DNA of 64,000 nucleotides from an uncultured Lachnospiraceae bacterium (GTDB lineage: Bacteria; Bacillota; Clostridia; Lachnospirales; Lachnospiraceae): contig CAJTOR010000005.1 of the NCBI GenBank assembly GCA_910577675.1, positions 46,368-110,367 on the forward strand, written 5' to 3'. Below, piece by piece: positions 26,087 through 34,471 of the stretch (its first letter is position 1; each line of letters opens with the position of its first letter). A program made the position numbers and the translations under genes. The notes beneath the pieces were generated by a model. That model was not told where the DNA came from. It did not search any database and worked only from the letters and a program-made list of their open reading frames with translations.

Positions 26087-26955
26087 GGGGGGGGATTGAC
26101 AAAAAAGACGAAATAGAAATATCCTTAAAAAAGGTATTTCCACTGCTAGGGTTTGGAACAGCAAATCTGGATGGTGATATAAAGGAAATTGTGCTGAAGG
26201 CAATACAAAGTGGCTATCGTCTGATTGATACTGCAGCAGTATATGGAAGTGAGGAGAAGATCGGGCAAGCTATACGGGAAGCGATCAGTAGTGGGTTAGT
26301 GTGTCGGGAAGATTTAATCATACAAACAAAACTTGCCCCGAACAATCATGGATATTATAAAACCATAAAAGGGTTGGAGGAGTCGTTAAACAGGCTTTGC
26401 CTTGACTATATTGATGTATATCTCATTCATTGGCCAGTTAGTAGGGGTGATGAGGAAACTTATAGGGAAAAGAATATTGAAACTTGGCAGGCATTTTCGG
26501 AATTTAAATCCAAGCGCCAGATACGGCACGCTGGTGTCTGCAATTTTTTGGAACGACATCTGCTCCATCTGATTGATACAGGCTATGGGTGTCCAGAGAT
26601 TCATCAATTAGAACTACATCCTGGTTATCAGCAGAGAGGGCTTGTGCGTTTTTGCCAAGAACGGGGGATGGTAATTGAGGCATGGTCGCCGATGGGAAGA
26701 GGGATTTTGGATTCTCCCAAATTTGTTGATATAGCAGCAAAATATGGTAAGGATATCGGACAACTTGCCTTACGTTTTAGTATACAGAAAGGGTTTATAC
26801 CATTGACACGAAGTTCGAACTTAAATCGCATCGCGGGTAATATGAATATTTTTGATTTTGATATACAAAGGGAGGATATGGAGGAACTGGATATGCTGAA
26901 TTCCAACAATGGCTATATGGATATCTGGAGTTATAAGAGACAGCAAATGTATTAG
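26064..26955 (+). CDS. Aldo/keto reductase whose start region is out of frame at a poly-G tract (phase-OFF)
   Basis: The conserved AKR frame (PLLGFGTANL, DTAAVYGSEEKIGQAI, HWPVSRGDEE, GVCNFLERHLLHL, EAWSPMGRG) has no usable start codon where the protein should begin; only a late GTG at 26191 lies in frame. Upstream, ATG 26064 has a perfect AAGGAGGG (26053-26060), overlaps the end of fcl, and reads MTIFSLSR into a run of nine G (26086-26094), then stops at TGA 26097. With one G fewer (or two more), this start runs MTIFSLSRGG directly into the AKR frame, giving a 296-aa protein of normal length. The gene is therefore read as phase-variable and OFF. Probable NAD(P)H-dependent reduction of a keto sugar or keto acid made by neighbouring enzymes. 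Confidence 0.8.
26086..26094 (+). repeat. Poly-G tract (G9) at the start of the aldo/keto reductase gene
   Basis: Nine G just after the ATG 26064 start; G8 or G11 gives the intact reading frame. The stop of fcl (TAG 26084-26086) uses the first G, so tract length does not affect fcl. Confidence 0.88.
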
Positions 26956-26979
26956 GTTATTTCTGGAGAGGAGGAAGTT

Positions 26980-28785
26980 ATGCGGGTAAGTGATTATTTG
27001 GCAGATAAATTATATCAGGCAGGTGTGGAGGATGTGTTTTTGGTTACAGGTGGCGGGTGCATGTTTTTAACAGATGGTTTAGCCTGTCATGGAAAGATTC
27101 GATGTATTCCCTGTCTCCATGAACAGGCCGCATCAATGGCAGCAATAGGTTATTCGCAGTACAGAGAAAACTATGGTGCGTGTTTGGTCACAACAGGTTG
27201 CGGGGGGACAAATGCAGTTACTGGCACCTTGCACGCATGGCAGGATCATCTGCCAGTGATCTATATATCTGGACAATGTAACAGGAGCGAGATGATGTCC
27301 TCTGTTGATGTGCCTGTACGTGCAATAGGTATGCAGGAAGCAGATATTGTATCAATTGTAAAAAGCATTACAAAGTATGCTGTTACAATTATGGATGAGA
27401 AGGAGGCGGTTTACCATATTGAGAAAGCAATGTATCTGGCAAAGGCAGGTTGTCAGGGACCAGTTTGGCTGGATATTCCGCTTGATGTCCAAGAGGCGGT
27501 AATAGATCCTAAACATGTTAAACATTTTGACCCGGCGGAGTTAGAACCAATGAAAATAAAGCCAGATTTGGATGAAGTGGAGTATGTTGTCAACGCGCTG
27601 AATAAAGCTGAGCGTCCAATGATTATGTTGGGCGCGGGTGTAAGGTATGCAGGTGCACAACAGGAGTTTGAAACGTTGGTTCATAAAAACCAAATACCGT
27701 ATGTTAGTACACGCCGTGGCTGGGATATCTGCCCGAAAAGTGATCCTCTACACATAGGCTTAACAGATATACGAGGCAACAGGGCTGCCAATCTGGCTAT
27801 ACAGAATGCGGATATGGTTTTGGTTTTAGGTAGCCGTTTATCATTGTTGACCACGGGATATAATTATGAGCTTTTTGCGCGTGGCGCGAAATGTGTAATT
27901 GTGGTGGATATCGATAAAGACGAGCATCGCAAAAATACGGTTCGTTTGGATAAAGTTATTAACTCGGATGTAAAAGAGTTCTTGGATGCTATTTTGGAGT
28001 TTGAGTTCCAACATAAGACAGAGTGGATAAATAAATGTACTCACTGGAAGAATCTGTTTCCTTCGGTTTTACCAGAACATAAGGATGATTCCCATGGGAT
28101 CAGCAAATTTGCTTTTATTGATATCCTGAATCAGAATTTAAGGCGGGATAGTGTTGTGATAACAGATGCAGGTGCAACAACAGAAATCCCGATGCAATGT
28201 CTGTATTATACAGATAAGCGTCAGCGTTATATTGGAAGTGCTGAGCAGTGTGAAATGGGGTATGCACTTCCTGGTGCGATTGGAGTAAGTATTGCGCGCA
28301 GGAAGGAGGAGGTGTTATGTATTGTTGGGGATGGTAGCTTGCAAATGAATATACAGGAGCTACAGACCTGTGTAACCCAGGGGCTGCCTGTTAAGATATT
28401 CGTGTGGAATAATGGTGGGTATGCTACGATACATGCGCATCAGAAAAGCATTTTTAAAGGTAGGTTTGTTGGCGTGGATGAGGCATCTGGAATGATGTTG
28501 CCACCACTTGAGAAAATAGCCTGCGCTTATGGGCTCGAATATTATCAGGCGCGGACATTAAACGAACTTGAGAAAATTGTACAGAAGGTCATGGAAAGTT
28601 CGACCCCTGTTCTTTGTGACATAATATGCCTTAGAGATGAGATAGTTCCTATCCCACAGGTAAAAGCGAAATATCGATTATCTGATGGTAGTAGTGTTGC
28701 ACTGCCTATAGAGGATATGTTCCCGCCAATTAGCCGGGAACTTTTTGAACATGAGATGTTAATTGAGCCAATAAAATGGTGGTGA
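26980..28785 (+). CDS. Thiamine-diphosphate enzyme, acetolactate synthase-like
   Basis: 601 aa with the three-domain ThDP decarboxylase/ligase layout: PYR domain with catalytic Glu48 in PCLHEQAASMAAIGY, central domain (PMIMLGAGVRYAG), and PP domain with GDGSLQMNIQELQ..NN (about residues 449-478). Located among nucleotide-sugar genes it is unlikely to serve branched amino acids. YerE, a homolog of this type, adds a two-carbon acetyl unit from pyruvate to a 4-keto-3,6-dideoxy sugar in yersiniose synthesis; ColD upstream would make just such a 4-keto-3,6-dideoxy substrate. The adjoining reductase (26064) would be the YerF counterpart. Sugar substrate is inference. Ribosome binding site GGAGAGGAGG before ATG 26980. 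Confidence 0.88.
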   Translation: MRVSDYLADKLYQAGVEDVFLVTGGGCMFLTDGLACHGKIRCIPCLHEQAASMAAIGYSQYRENYGACLVTTGCGGTNAVTGTLHAWQDHLPVIYISGQCNRSEMMSSVDVPVRAIGMQEADIVSIVKSITKYAVTIMDEKEAVYHIEKAMYLAKAGCQGPVWLDIPLDVQEAVIDPKHVKHFDPAELEPMKIKPDLDEVEYVVNALNKAERPMIMLGAGVRYAGAQQEFETLVHKNQIPYVSTRRGWDICPKSDPLHIGLTDIRGNRAANLAIQNADMVLVLGSRLSLLTTGYNYELFARGAKCVIVVDIDKDEHRKNTVRLDKVINSDVKEFLDAILEFEFQHKTEWINKCTHWKNLFPSVLPEHKDDSHGISKFAFIDILNQNLRRDSVVITDAGATTEIPMQCLYYTDKRQRYIGSAEQCEMGYALPGAIGVSIARRKEEVLCIVGDGSLQMNIQELQTCVTQGLPVKIFVWNNGGYATIHAHQKSIFKGRFVGVDEASGMMLPPLEKIACAYGLEYYQARTLNELEKIVQKVMESSTPVLCDIICLRDEIVPIPQVKAKYRLSDGSSVALPIEDMFPPISRELFEHEMLIEPIKWW

Positions 28786-28806
28786 AAGTATTGGGAAGGA
28801 GCAGAT

Positions 28807-29826
28807 ATGTTTGACAATATGGAACCAATTTTGCTTGACTGTACTCTGCGCGATGGAGGATATGTAAATAATTGGGAATTTGATACAGATACAGCAAAAG
28901 CTGTAATGGAGGGGTTGTATAAAAGCGGAGTGCGTTTTATTGAAATAGGGATCATGGGCATGGACGCGAAAGTAGGTACACAGACTAAATTCAACAACTT
29001 CCATGAAATGGAAAAACTTCTTGAATATCGTAGAAAGGATTGTAGTTATGCAGTGATGATCACCACGGAGAACGTAGACAGCTTTGAACTTCCGTACCGC
29101 AGTGAAAAGACACCGGATATCATCCGACTTGCATATTTTCAAAAAGATTGGAAAGAAGCCCTAGAAAATGTTAAGGTGTATCAGGAAAAGGGCTATTCCG
29201 TTTTTCTTCAGGCAATGGCAACCTTTATGTATCCGATGGCGGAACTGGAAGAAATGCTTAGGGCGGTCAATGTGCTTAACCCGTCTGCATTTTATATGGT
29301 TGATAGTTTCAGTACCATGTACCCCAGGGATGTAAGAATGATGCGCAACAATGTGCTCCAGTGTTTATCCCAAGATATTGCTTTTGGATTTCATGCGCAT
29401 AATAATATTCAAATGGCGTATGCCAATGTTATGGAATTTTTAGATATTGGATCGTGTGACCACCAACTATTTGTTGATTCGAGCATATTTGGCATGGGAA
29501 GAGGAGCTGGAAATGTCCCGACAGAACTAATTATGGAGTATCTAAATCATCAGGGATGTCAGTTTGATACTTCCCCGTTGCTTTCCATATATCAGAAATA
29601 TTTGGAGCCTATTTACTGCCAATATGGTTGGGGTTATTCGTTGCCTTATTTTTTGACGGCGGTACATAAAATAAACTCAGCATACGGGTGGTATTACTTA
29701 AATCATGGGGTGAACAAACTGACAATGTTAGATACTGCATTAGGGATGATACCAGAGGAGATGCGTTACACACTTAAAAAAGATGTTGCAGAAAAAGTCA
29801 TAGAAGAGGTGGTCGGACTTGAGTGA
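28807..29826 (+). CDS. DRE-TIM (HMGL-like) aldolase family protein
   Basis: 339 aa. The signature DCTLRDGGYVNNWEF at residues 11-25 carries the Arg-Asp metal/substrate motif of the HMG-CoA lyase / 4-hydroxy-2-oxovalerate aldolase / isopropylmalate synthase superfamily. GFHAHNN (about 196) gives the HxH metal ligands, and GMGRGAGNVPTE closes the barrel. Such genes occur in polysaccharide loci beside ThDP enzymes, but no reaction is established that I can cite. It likely makes or cleaves a hydroxy-keto acid feeding an unusual sugar or acyl substituent. Its 3' end overlaps the next start by a few bases, indicating coupled translation. Confidence 0.85.
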   Translation: MFDNMEPILLDCTLRDGGYVNNWEFDTDTAKAVMEGLYKSGVRFIEIGIMGMDAKVGTQTKFNNFHEMEKLLEYRRKDCSYAVMITTENVDSFELPYRSEKTPDIIRLAYFQKDWKEALENVKVYQEKGYSVFLQAMATFMYPMAELEEMLRAVNVLNPSAFYMVDSFSTMYPRDVRMMRNNVLQCLSQDIAFGFHAHNNIQMAYANVMEFLDIGSCDHQLFVDSSIFGMGRGAGNVPTELIMEYLNHQGCQFDTSPLLSIYQKYLEPIYCQYGWGYSLPYFLTAVHKINSAYGWYYLNHGVNKLTMLDTALGMIPEEMRYTLKKDVAEKVIEEVVGLE

Positions 29827-30604
29827 GATAGATACTATGAAGTCACTGCGCAAAGAAATGATAACCCTTTCGAATCTAGGGAGGGACGGAAATCTACAGA
29901 GTTGTTTTTCGTCGCTTGAAATCTTGTGGGCATTGTATCATGGTGGGATGAATTATACATGTAAAAACCGGATGGGGAAAGAGCATGACCGTTTTGTTTT
30001 AAGCAAGGGACAGTCAAACCTTGCGCTTATGGTTGTGCTTGCGGAATGTGGTTATATTGGGCACGATGAGTTGAAGGATTTCTGTAAGTTGGATTCCCGA
30101 ATATCAATGCAAGCAGATCGAACTAAGTTTGATGGTTTGATAGAGTGCTCGGCTGGTAGTCTTGGGCATGGCTTTCCAATCTCAGTTGGGATGGCGTTTG
30201 CAGCTAAGATATGCAATTTTCCAGGGCATGTTTACACACTCGTTGGCGATGGTGAAATGAGTGAGGGAACTATGTGGGAGGCGATGTTGTTTGCGGCTTC
30301 TGAAAATCTTGACAATATTACGATGATAGTCGATGATAATAATTCGGTAAGTAAAATGATTAGCGGTATGAACTTGTCAGAGAAGCTTTCGGCGTTTGGT
30401 TTTGCCGTGGAAAATGTTAATGGACATAATATCACTGAAATAAGTTCAGCATTGAAAAGAAAAAATGGCAAGCCAACCGCGATCATTGCCAAGACTATCC
30501 GGGGTTATGGCTGTAAAACATTGATGGAGGATCCTTCGTGGTTTCATAGATTTCCGAGTCGGGATGAGTTGCCAAGGTTGTATAAGGAGGTTGATGAATT
30601 TTGA
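29819..30604 (+). CDS. Transketolase-like protein, N-terminal (ThDP-binding) subunit
   Basis: 261 aa, the PP half of a split transketolase. SNLGRDGNLQSCFSSLEILWALY, DRFVLSKGQSNLALMVVL, SAGSLGHGFPISVGMA and the GDGEMSEGTMWEA..DDNN ThDP motif (about residues 143-172) are present. TTG start at 29819 with GAGGTGG upstream, overlapping the aldolase stop. Split transketolases need both halves; the other half follows with a 4-nt overlap. In a sugar locus, it would move a two-carbon ketol unit or join a keto acid to an aldose. Pentose phosphate housekeeping is unlikely given the context. Confidence 0.9.
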   Translation: MSEIDTMKSLRKEMITLSNLGRDGNLQSCFSSLEILWALYHGGMNYTCKNRMGKEHDRFVLSKGQSNLALMVVLAECGYIGHDELKDFCKLDSRISMQADRTKFDGLIECSAGSLGHGFPISVGMAFAAKICNFPGHVYTLVGDGEMSEGTMWEAMLFAASENLDNITMIVDDNNSVSKMISGMNLSEKLSAFGFAVENVNGHNITEISSALKRKNGKPTAIIAKTIRGYGCKTLMEDPSWFHRFPSRDELPRLYKEVDEF

Positions 30605-31476
30605 GAAAAGCCATGCAAAAAGTGGTTAGCGAATTGGTCGAGGGAGATCCCTTGACATCCCTTTTCCTTGTCGATATAGGTGTATGGGCATTCAGGGATT
30701 TAATACAGAGGTATCCTGGTAGGGTAAAAAATATAGGAATTTTTGAACCTGGTACCATAAGTATCGCGGCTGGTCTGTCACTATCCGGGATAACGCCAAT
30801 TGTTTATGGTATTTCTCCGTTTATCGTCCAGAGAGCTTTAGAGCAGTTAAAGCTTGATTTTATTTACCAAAAAACAGGTGGTAATTTTATCACAACAGGT
30901 GCGTCATATGATTTTTCAACACTTGGTTATTCGCATTATTGCCCAGAGGATGTGATGACATTGAAGACGCTTCCAGAATTTGAGGTACTTACACCAGCGA
31001 CACCTGGGCAGTTCACTTATCTTTTTAAGACATGTGCCCAAAATGGTGTCCCTTCATATTTTCGAATGACTGATTATTGCAATAAGAATGAGATCCATGT
31101 TGATTTTGGTAAAGCAAAGTTGATAAAACAGGGTAAAATGGGGACTGTTGTGGTCTGGGCGGAAATGCTTGACGCAGTTATTGGGGCATGCAGTAATCTT
31201 GATGTCAGTATACTTTATTTCACATCTGTTGTCCCATTTGATTATGAAGCACTCAGCAGGTATGTTGACAAAAAATTAGTTTTGTGTCACCCGTTTTATG
31301 AGGGGACTTTTTCTGATGATATTCAAAAAATTGGAAGGAATTCTGGTATATGTGAGATTGCTGTGCCTAAAAAAGTGCTGCGAACTTATGGTACAAAGAG
31401 GGATAAAGATTTTGAACTTTCGCTGACCCCTGAAGCGATTAAGGTCAGGATACAAAATTTTCTGATCCAACCATGA
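30601..31476 (+). CDS. Transketolase-like protein, C-terminal (PYR) subunit
   Basis: 291 aa, the pyrimidine-binding half plus C-terminal domain. DIGVWAFRDLIQRYPGR, NIGIFEPGTISIAAGLSLSGITPIVYGISPFI and LPEFEVLTPATPGQFTYLF match transketolase/DXS C-halves; the Glu in IFEPGT corresponds to the catalytic glutamate. TTG start at 30601, AAGGAGG 12 nt upstream, overlapping the previous stop. Works as a heterotetramer with the preceding subunit. Part of the co-oriented ThDP enzyme-aldolase-transketolase set whose joint product is unknown. Confidence 0.9.
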   Translation: MRKAMQKVVSELVEGDPLTSLFLVDIGVWAFRDLIQRYPGRVKNIGIFEPGTISIAAGLSLSGITPIVYGISPFIVQRALEQLKLDFIYQKTGGNFITTGASYDFSTLGYSHYCPEDVMTLKTLPEFEVLTPATPGQFTYLFKTCAQNGVPSYFRMTDYCNKNEIHVDFGKAKLIKQGKMGTVVVWAEMLDAVIGACSNLDVSILYFTSVVPFDYEALSRYVDKKLVLCHPFYEGTFSDDIQKIGRNSGICEIAVPKKVLRTYGTKRDKDFELSLTPEAIKVRIQNFLIQP

Positions 31477-31491
31477 TAGGAGGAGAACACT

Positions 31492-32556
31492 ATGAATTTA
31501 TTTGAAAAGATGGTAGAGGAACTTAAAATATCAAATCTTCCAACAATATTGTATGGATCGGGAGTATTGTCGGTCATGGTCGATGCATATCTTGAAGAAA
31601 ATGGCATTGTTGTTGCTGGTTTTGTGGTTGATCAGGAATATTACAAGGAATCCGCCCATAATGGGAAACCAGTTTACATTTTAAGCGATTATGTCACCAA
31701 AAATTCATGTAATATTGTCCTTGCTTTTTCTTATCTGTCAATTGAGTGGGAAAACAAACTTCGTTCTCTTGTAGCGTCTAAACCGGATACTAAAATATAT
31801 TTACTGGACTTTCAGGCTTATCTGGCTCTCCCAGGAAACCATAGGTCATATGAAAGTTTTTATAGGGAGAATAGACAAATACTGGAAGAACTTAGGAATC
31901 AATTGTGTGATGGGAACTCAAAAAAGGCGTTGGATGATTTTATAGAACAGAAGCTTACCGGGATTTATAGGAAACCATGTTCGGACGGAGCTGCATTTTT
32001 TGACAGTGATGTGATAAAGTTTTCAGAGAATGAAGTTTATGTTGACTGTGGCGCATATAATGGTGACACGGTGATTGGGTTTGCGGAAAACTTAAAACGC
32101 AACGGGATTGACTCTTACGGGAAAATCTATGCCTTTGAGGCAGATATCCAAAATGTCCACGATATGGGAGAAAACCTAAAGGGGTATGATAATGTTGAGG
32201 TCATTGCAAAGGGAGTTTATGACCGTGCTAGAATCATGAGGTTCATCGCGCAAGGGACAGCGGGTTCCCATATTTCAGATGAAGGTGTGGAAATTGAGGT
32301 AACAAGTATAGATGAAGCTATAAAGGGGGGGGTCACATTTATCAAGATGGATATTGAAGGGTCTGAACTCATGGCACTGAAGGGGGCAGAACAAACAATC
32401 AGGCGTTTTAAGCCAAAACTTGCCATATGTGTTTATCACCGTGTTGAGGACTTGATAACGATTCCACAGTATATAAAAAGTCTTAATCCGGACTATAATC
32501 TGTATTTTAGAAAGTATTGGCCGAATGCCGTGGATGCTGTATTATACGCTATTTGA
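31492..32556 (+). CDS. FkbM family methyltransferase with poly-G tract
   Basis: 354 aa. The C-terminal half is a SAM-dependent FkbM methyltransferase: VDCGAYNGDTVIGFAENL (SAM loop), IYAFEADIQN, and IKMDIEGSELMALKGAEQTI. The N-terminal 140 residues form a Rossmann-like domain (PTILYGSGVLSVMVDAYLEENGIVVAGFVVDQ) often fused to sugar-modifying enzymes. Likely O-methylates a sugar hydroxyl of the repeat unit. Eight G (32335-32342) encode the KGGV before the conserved TFIKMDIEGSE strand; the present length is in frame, and a change would cut off the last quarter, including the catalytic motif. Good AGGAGGAGAA ribosome binding site. Confidence 0.9.
   Translation: MNLFEKMVEELKISNLPTILYGSGVLSVMVDAYLEENGIVVAGFVVDQEYYKESAHNGKPVYILSDYVTKNSCNIVLAFSYLSIEWENKLRSLVASKPDTKIYLLDFQAYLALPGNHRSYESFYRENRQILEELRNQLCDGNSKKALDDFIEQKLTGIYRKPCSDGAAFFDSDVIKFSENEVYVDCGAYNGDTVIGFAENLKRNGIDSYGKIYAFEADIQNVHDMGENLKGYDNVEVIAKGVYDRARIMRFIAQGTAGSHISDEGVEIEVTSIDEAIKGGVTFIKMDIEGSELMALKGAEQTIRRFKPKLAICVYHRVEDLITIPQYIKSLNPDYNLYFRKYWPNAVDAVLYAI
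32335..32342 (+). repeat. Poly-G tract (G8) in the FkbM methyltransferase gene
   Basis: Eight G within codons AAG GGG GGG GTC; in frame (phase-ON). One-base changes would truncate before the MDIEGSE motif. Confidence 0.85.
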
Positions 32557-32626
32557 ATAAATGGATGCCACAATCCCACTAGTTTTTAAACAATGGGTAG
32601 TGTACATAATTTTCAGGGGATTTGAG

Positions 32627-34417
32627 ATGGTAAGGATATTAAAAAAATTTTATAAGTTGTTGAACCAGCATCAAAGAAACAGAGTTGTGATCCTGTTTTT
32701 TATGATGTTGGTTGGGGCTTGCTTTGAAGTTTTGGGAGTGTCCATGATGCTCCCACTTGTGGGTGCCGTTATAGATTCAGAGATCATAACAAATAATGCA
32801 GTTTGTGCGTGGATATGCAAAGTGTTTGGAATAGAAAGCCATATTAGTTTTGTGTTTTTCTGTATTGTTGCGCTTTTAAGTATTTATATAGTAAAAGCTG
32901 TGTATTTGACATTTGAATATTTTATACAATATCGGTTTGTTTTTAATAATCGTTTTATGACACAGGAAAAATTATTGCGAGCGTATTTAAGTCGCCCCTA
33001 TGAATATTTCCTTGCAGCACAATCAGGGGAGATTGTACGTATTGTGCAGGAGGACGCGGCAAATTCATTCAATATGCTTATGACTATTATGGGGGTTGTG
33101 ACTGAAACCATTGTCGCAGTTGCAGTTGTGATCACAATTTTTGTAATTAATCCATTTATGACAATGTTTGTTGCAGCAATGCTCCTGCTTGTAATGGTGT
33201 TAATCTCTAGGGGAATCCGACCGCTTTTGCGTAGGGAAGGTGAAGCTTACCAGAAAGCATATGCAGAGATGAATAAATGGCTTTTACAGTCGATTTCTGG
33301 TATTAAAGAAGTAAAGGTTACACAAACAGAAGATTTTTTTTATGATAATTTTGTATGCTTTGGGAAACGGCTAGTAGGGGCGGCACGTTGGAATAGTACC
33401 TTGCAGAATGTTCCACGTAATCTGATTGAACTGGTTTCAGTCTGTTCGATGATGCTTGTGTTTGGGAGCATGATTGCAATAGGATATCAGTTGGAGTCTT
33501 TGATTCCTTCTTTATCAGCATTCGTGATGGCAGCTATGAAGCTCCTACCTTCGGCAAATCGTATTATAGGGGGGATCACACAGGCGACATTTTATGAGTC
33601 TGCATTGAATAACATGTTGGAAAATCTTGGTGTGTTGGAGGAAAAAACAGGGATAGAGGAAGGTGATATTGCTAAATTGCATATAAGGAAAGAGATTTGC
33701 CTTTCTGGGATTGATTATACCTATCCCGGCGGAGAAAGAAAGGTTTTTGACCATGCGAATATGGTGATTCCTATTGGAAGTTCAGTTGGTATTATTGGGG
33801 TGTCCGGTGCGGGGAAGACAACTGTGGTGGATATTCTGCTTGGACTATTGAAACCACAAGCGGGGAAGGTATTGGTCGATGGTGTGGATATTGCGGAAAA
33901 TATGCGGGGGTGGCTAACACATATCGGCTATATTCCACAAATGATTTTTATGCTGGATGATACGATACGTGAAAATGTTTTGTTTGGTCATAGGGCGGAA
34001 CAGGGCGATAAAAATACTTGCAGGACAAGTGAAAATACAGATAAAAAGGTCTGGGCGGCACTTGAGGAGGCACAGTTGGCAGATTTTGTGCGTAGCCTTC
34101 CGGATGGCATTAATACTGCAATTGGAGAGCGAGGGGTGCGGCTATCTGGTGGGCAAAAACAGCGCATAGGAATCGCAAGGGCGCTGTTTACAAATCCGGA
34201 TATTGTAATTTTTGATGAGGCAACTTCGGCACTTGACAATGAAACAGAGGAGGCGATTATGCAGTCAGTGAATGCCCTACATGGGAAAAAGACAATGATA
34301 ATTATTGCGCATCGACTCACAACGATAAAAGAGTGTGATATCGTATATCGTGCTGGGAATGGGAAAATAGAGAGGGATGATGGGAGTATAAAATGGGGGG
34401 ATATTGGAAAAGTGTAA
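32627..34417 (+). CDS. ABC transporter (MsbA/PglK-type lipid-linked glycan flippase)
   Basis: Half-transporter of about 596 aa from ATG 32627 (AGGGGA upstream). Six N-terminal transmembrane helices (about 20-320), then the nucleotide-binding domain: Walker A GVSGAGKTT near residue 391, signature LSGGQKQR near 506, Walker B IVIFDEATSALD near 525, switch His in IIAHRLTT. About 15 extra residues lie between Q-loop and signature. PglK of Campylobacter is this type and flips lipid-linked oligosaccharide. No Wzx-type flippase is visible in the locus, so this is the best flippase candidate, working with Wzy at 16962. Confidence 0.85.
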   Translation: MVRILKKFYKLLNQHQRNRVVILFFMMLVGACFEVLGVSMMLPLVGAVIDSEIITNNAVCAWICKVFGIESHISFVFFCIVALLSIYIVKAVYLTFEYFIQYRFVFNNRFMTQEKLLRAYLSRPYEYFLAAQSGEIVRIVQEDAANSFNMLMTIMGVVTETIVAVAVVITIFVINPFMTMFVAAMLLLVMVLISRGIRPLLRREGEAYQKAYAEMNKWLLQSISGIKEVKVTQTEDFFYDNFVCFGKRLVGAARWNSTLQNVPRNLIELVSVCSMMLVFGSMIAIGYQLESLIPSLSAFVMAAMKLLPSANRIIGGITQATFYESALNNMLENLGVLEEKTGIEEGDIAKLHIRKEICLSGIDYTYPGGERKVFDHANMVIPIGSSVGIIGVSGAGKTTVVDILLGLLKPQAGKVLVDGVDIAENMRGWLTHIGYIPQMIFMLDDTIRENVLFGHRAEQGDKNTCRTSENTDKKVWAALEEAQLADFVRSLPDGINTAIGERGVRLSGGQKQRIGIARALFTNPDIVIFDEATSALDNETEEAIMQSVNALHGKKTMIIIAHRLTTIKECDIVYRAGNGKIERDDGSIKWGDIGKV

Positions 34418-34471
34418 AAGTGGTTACTCTAAAAGAATAGAGAGAAATTGTAGTATGGAGGAAAAGAAAGA

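Noticed and set aside
26096..26110. TTG start followed by a slippery A-AAA-AAG that would give a -1 programmed frameshift into the AKR frame
   Set aside because: It works on paper, but the ATG at 26064 with a perfect ribosome binding site and the G9 tract explains the missing start better and matches the other tracts in the locus.
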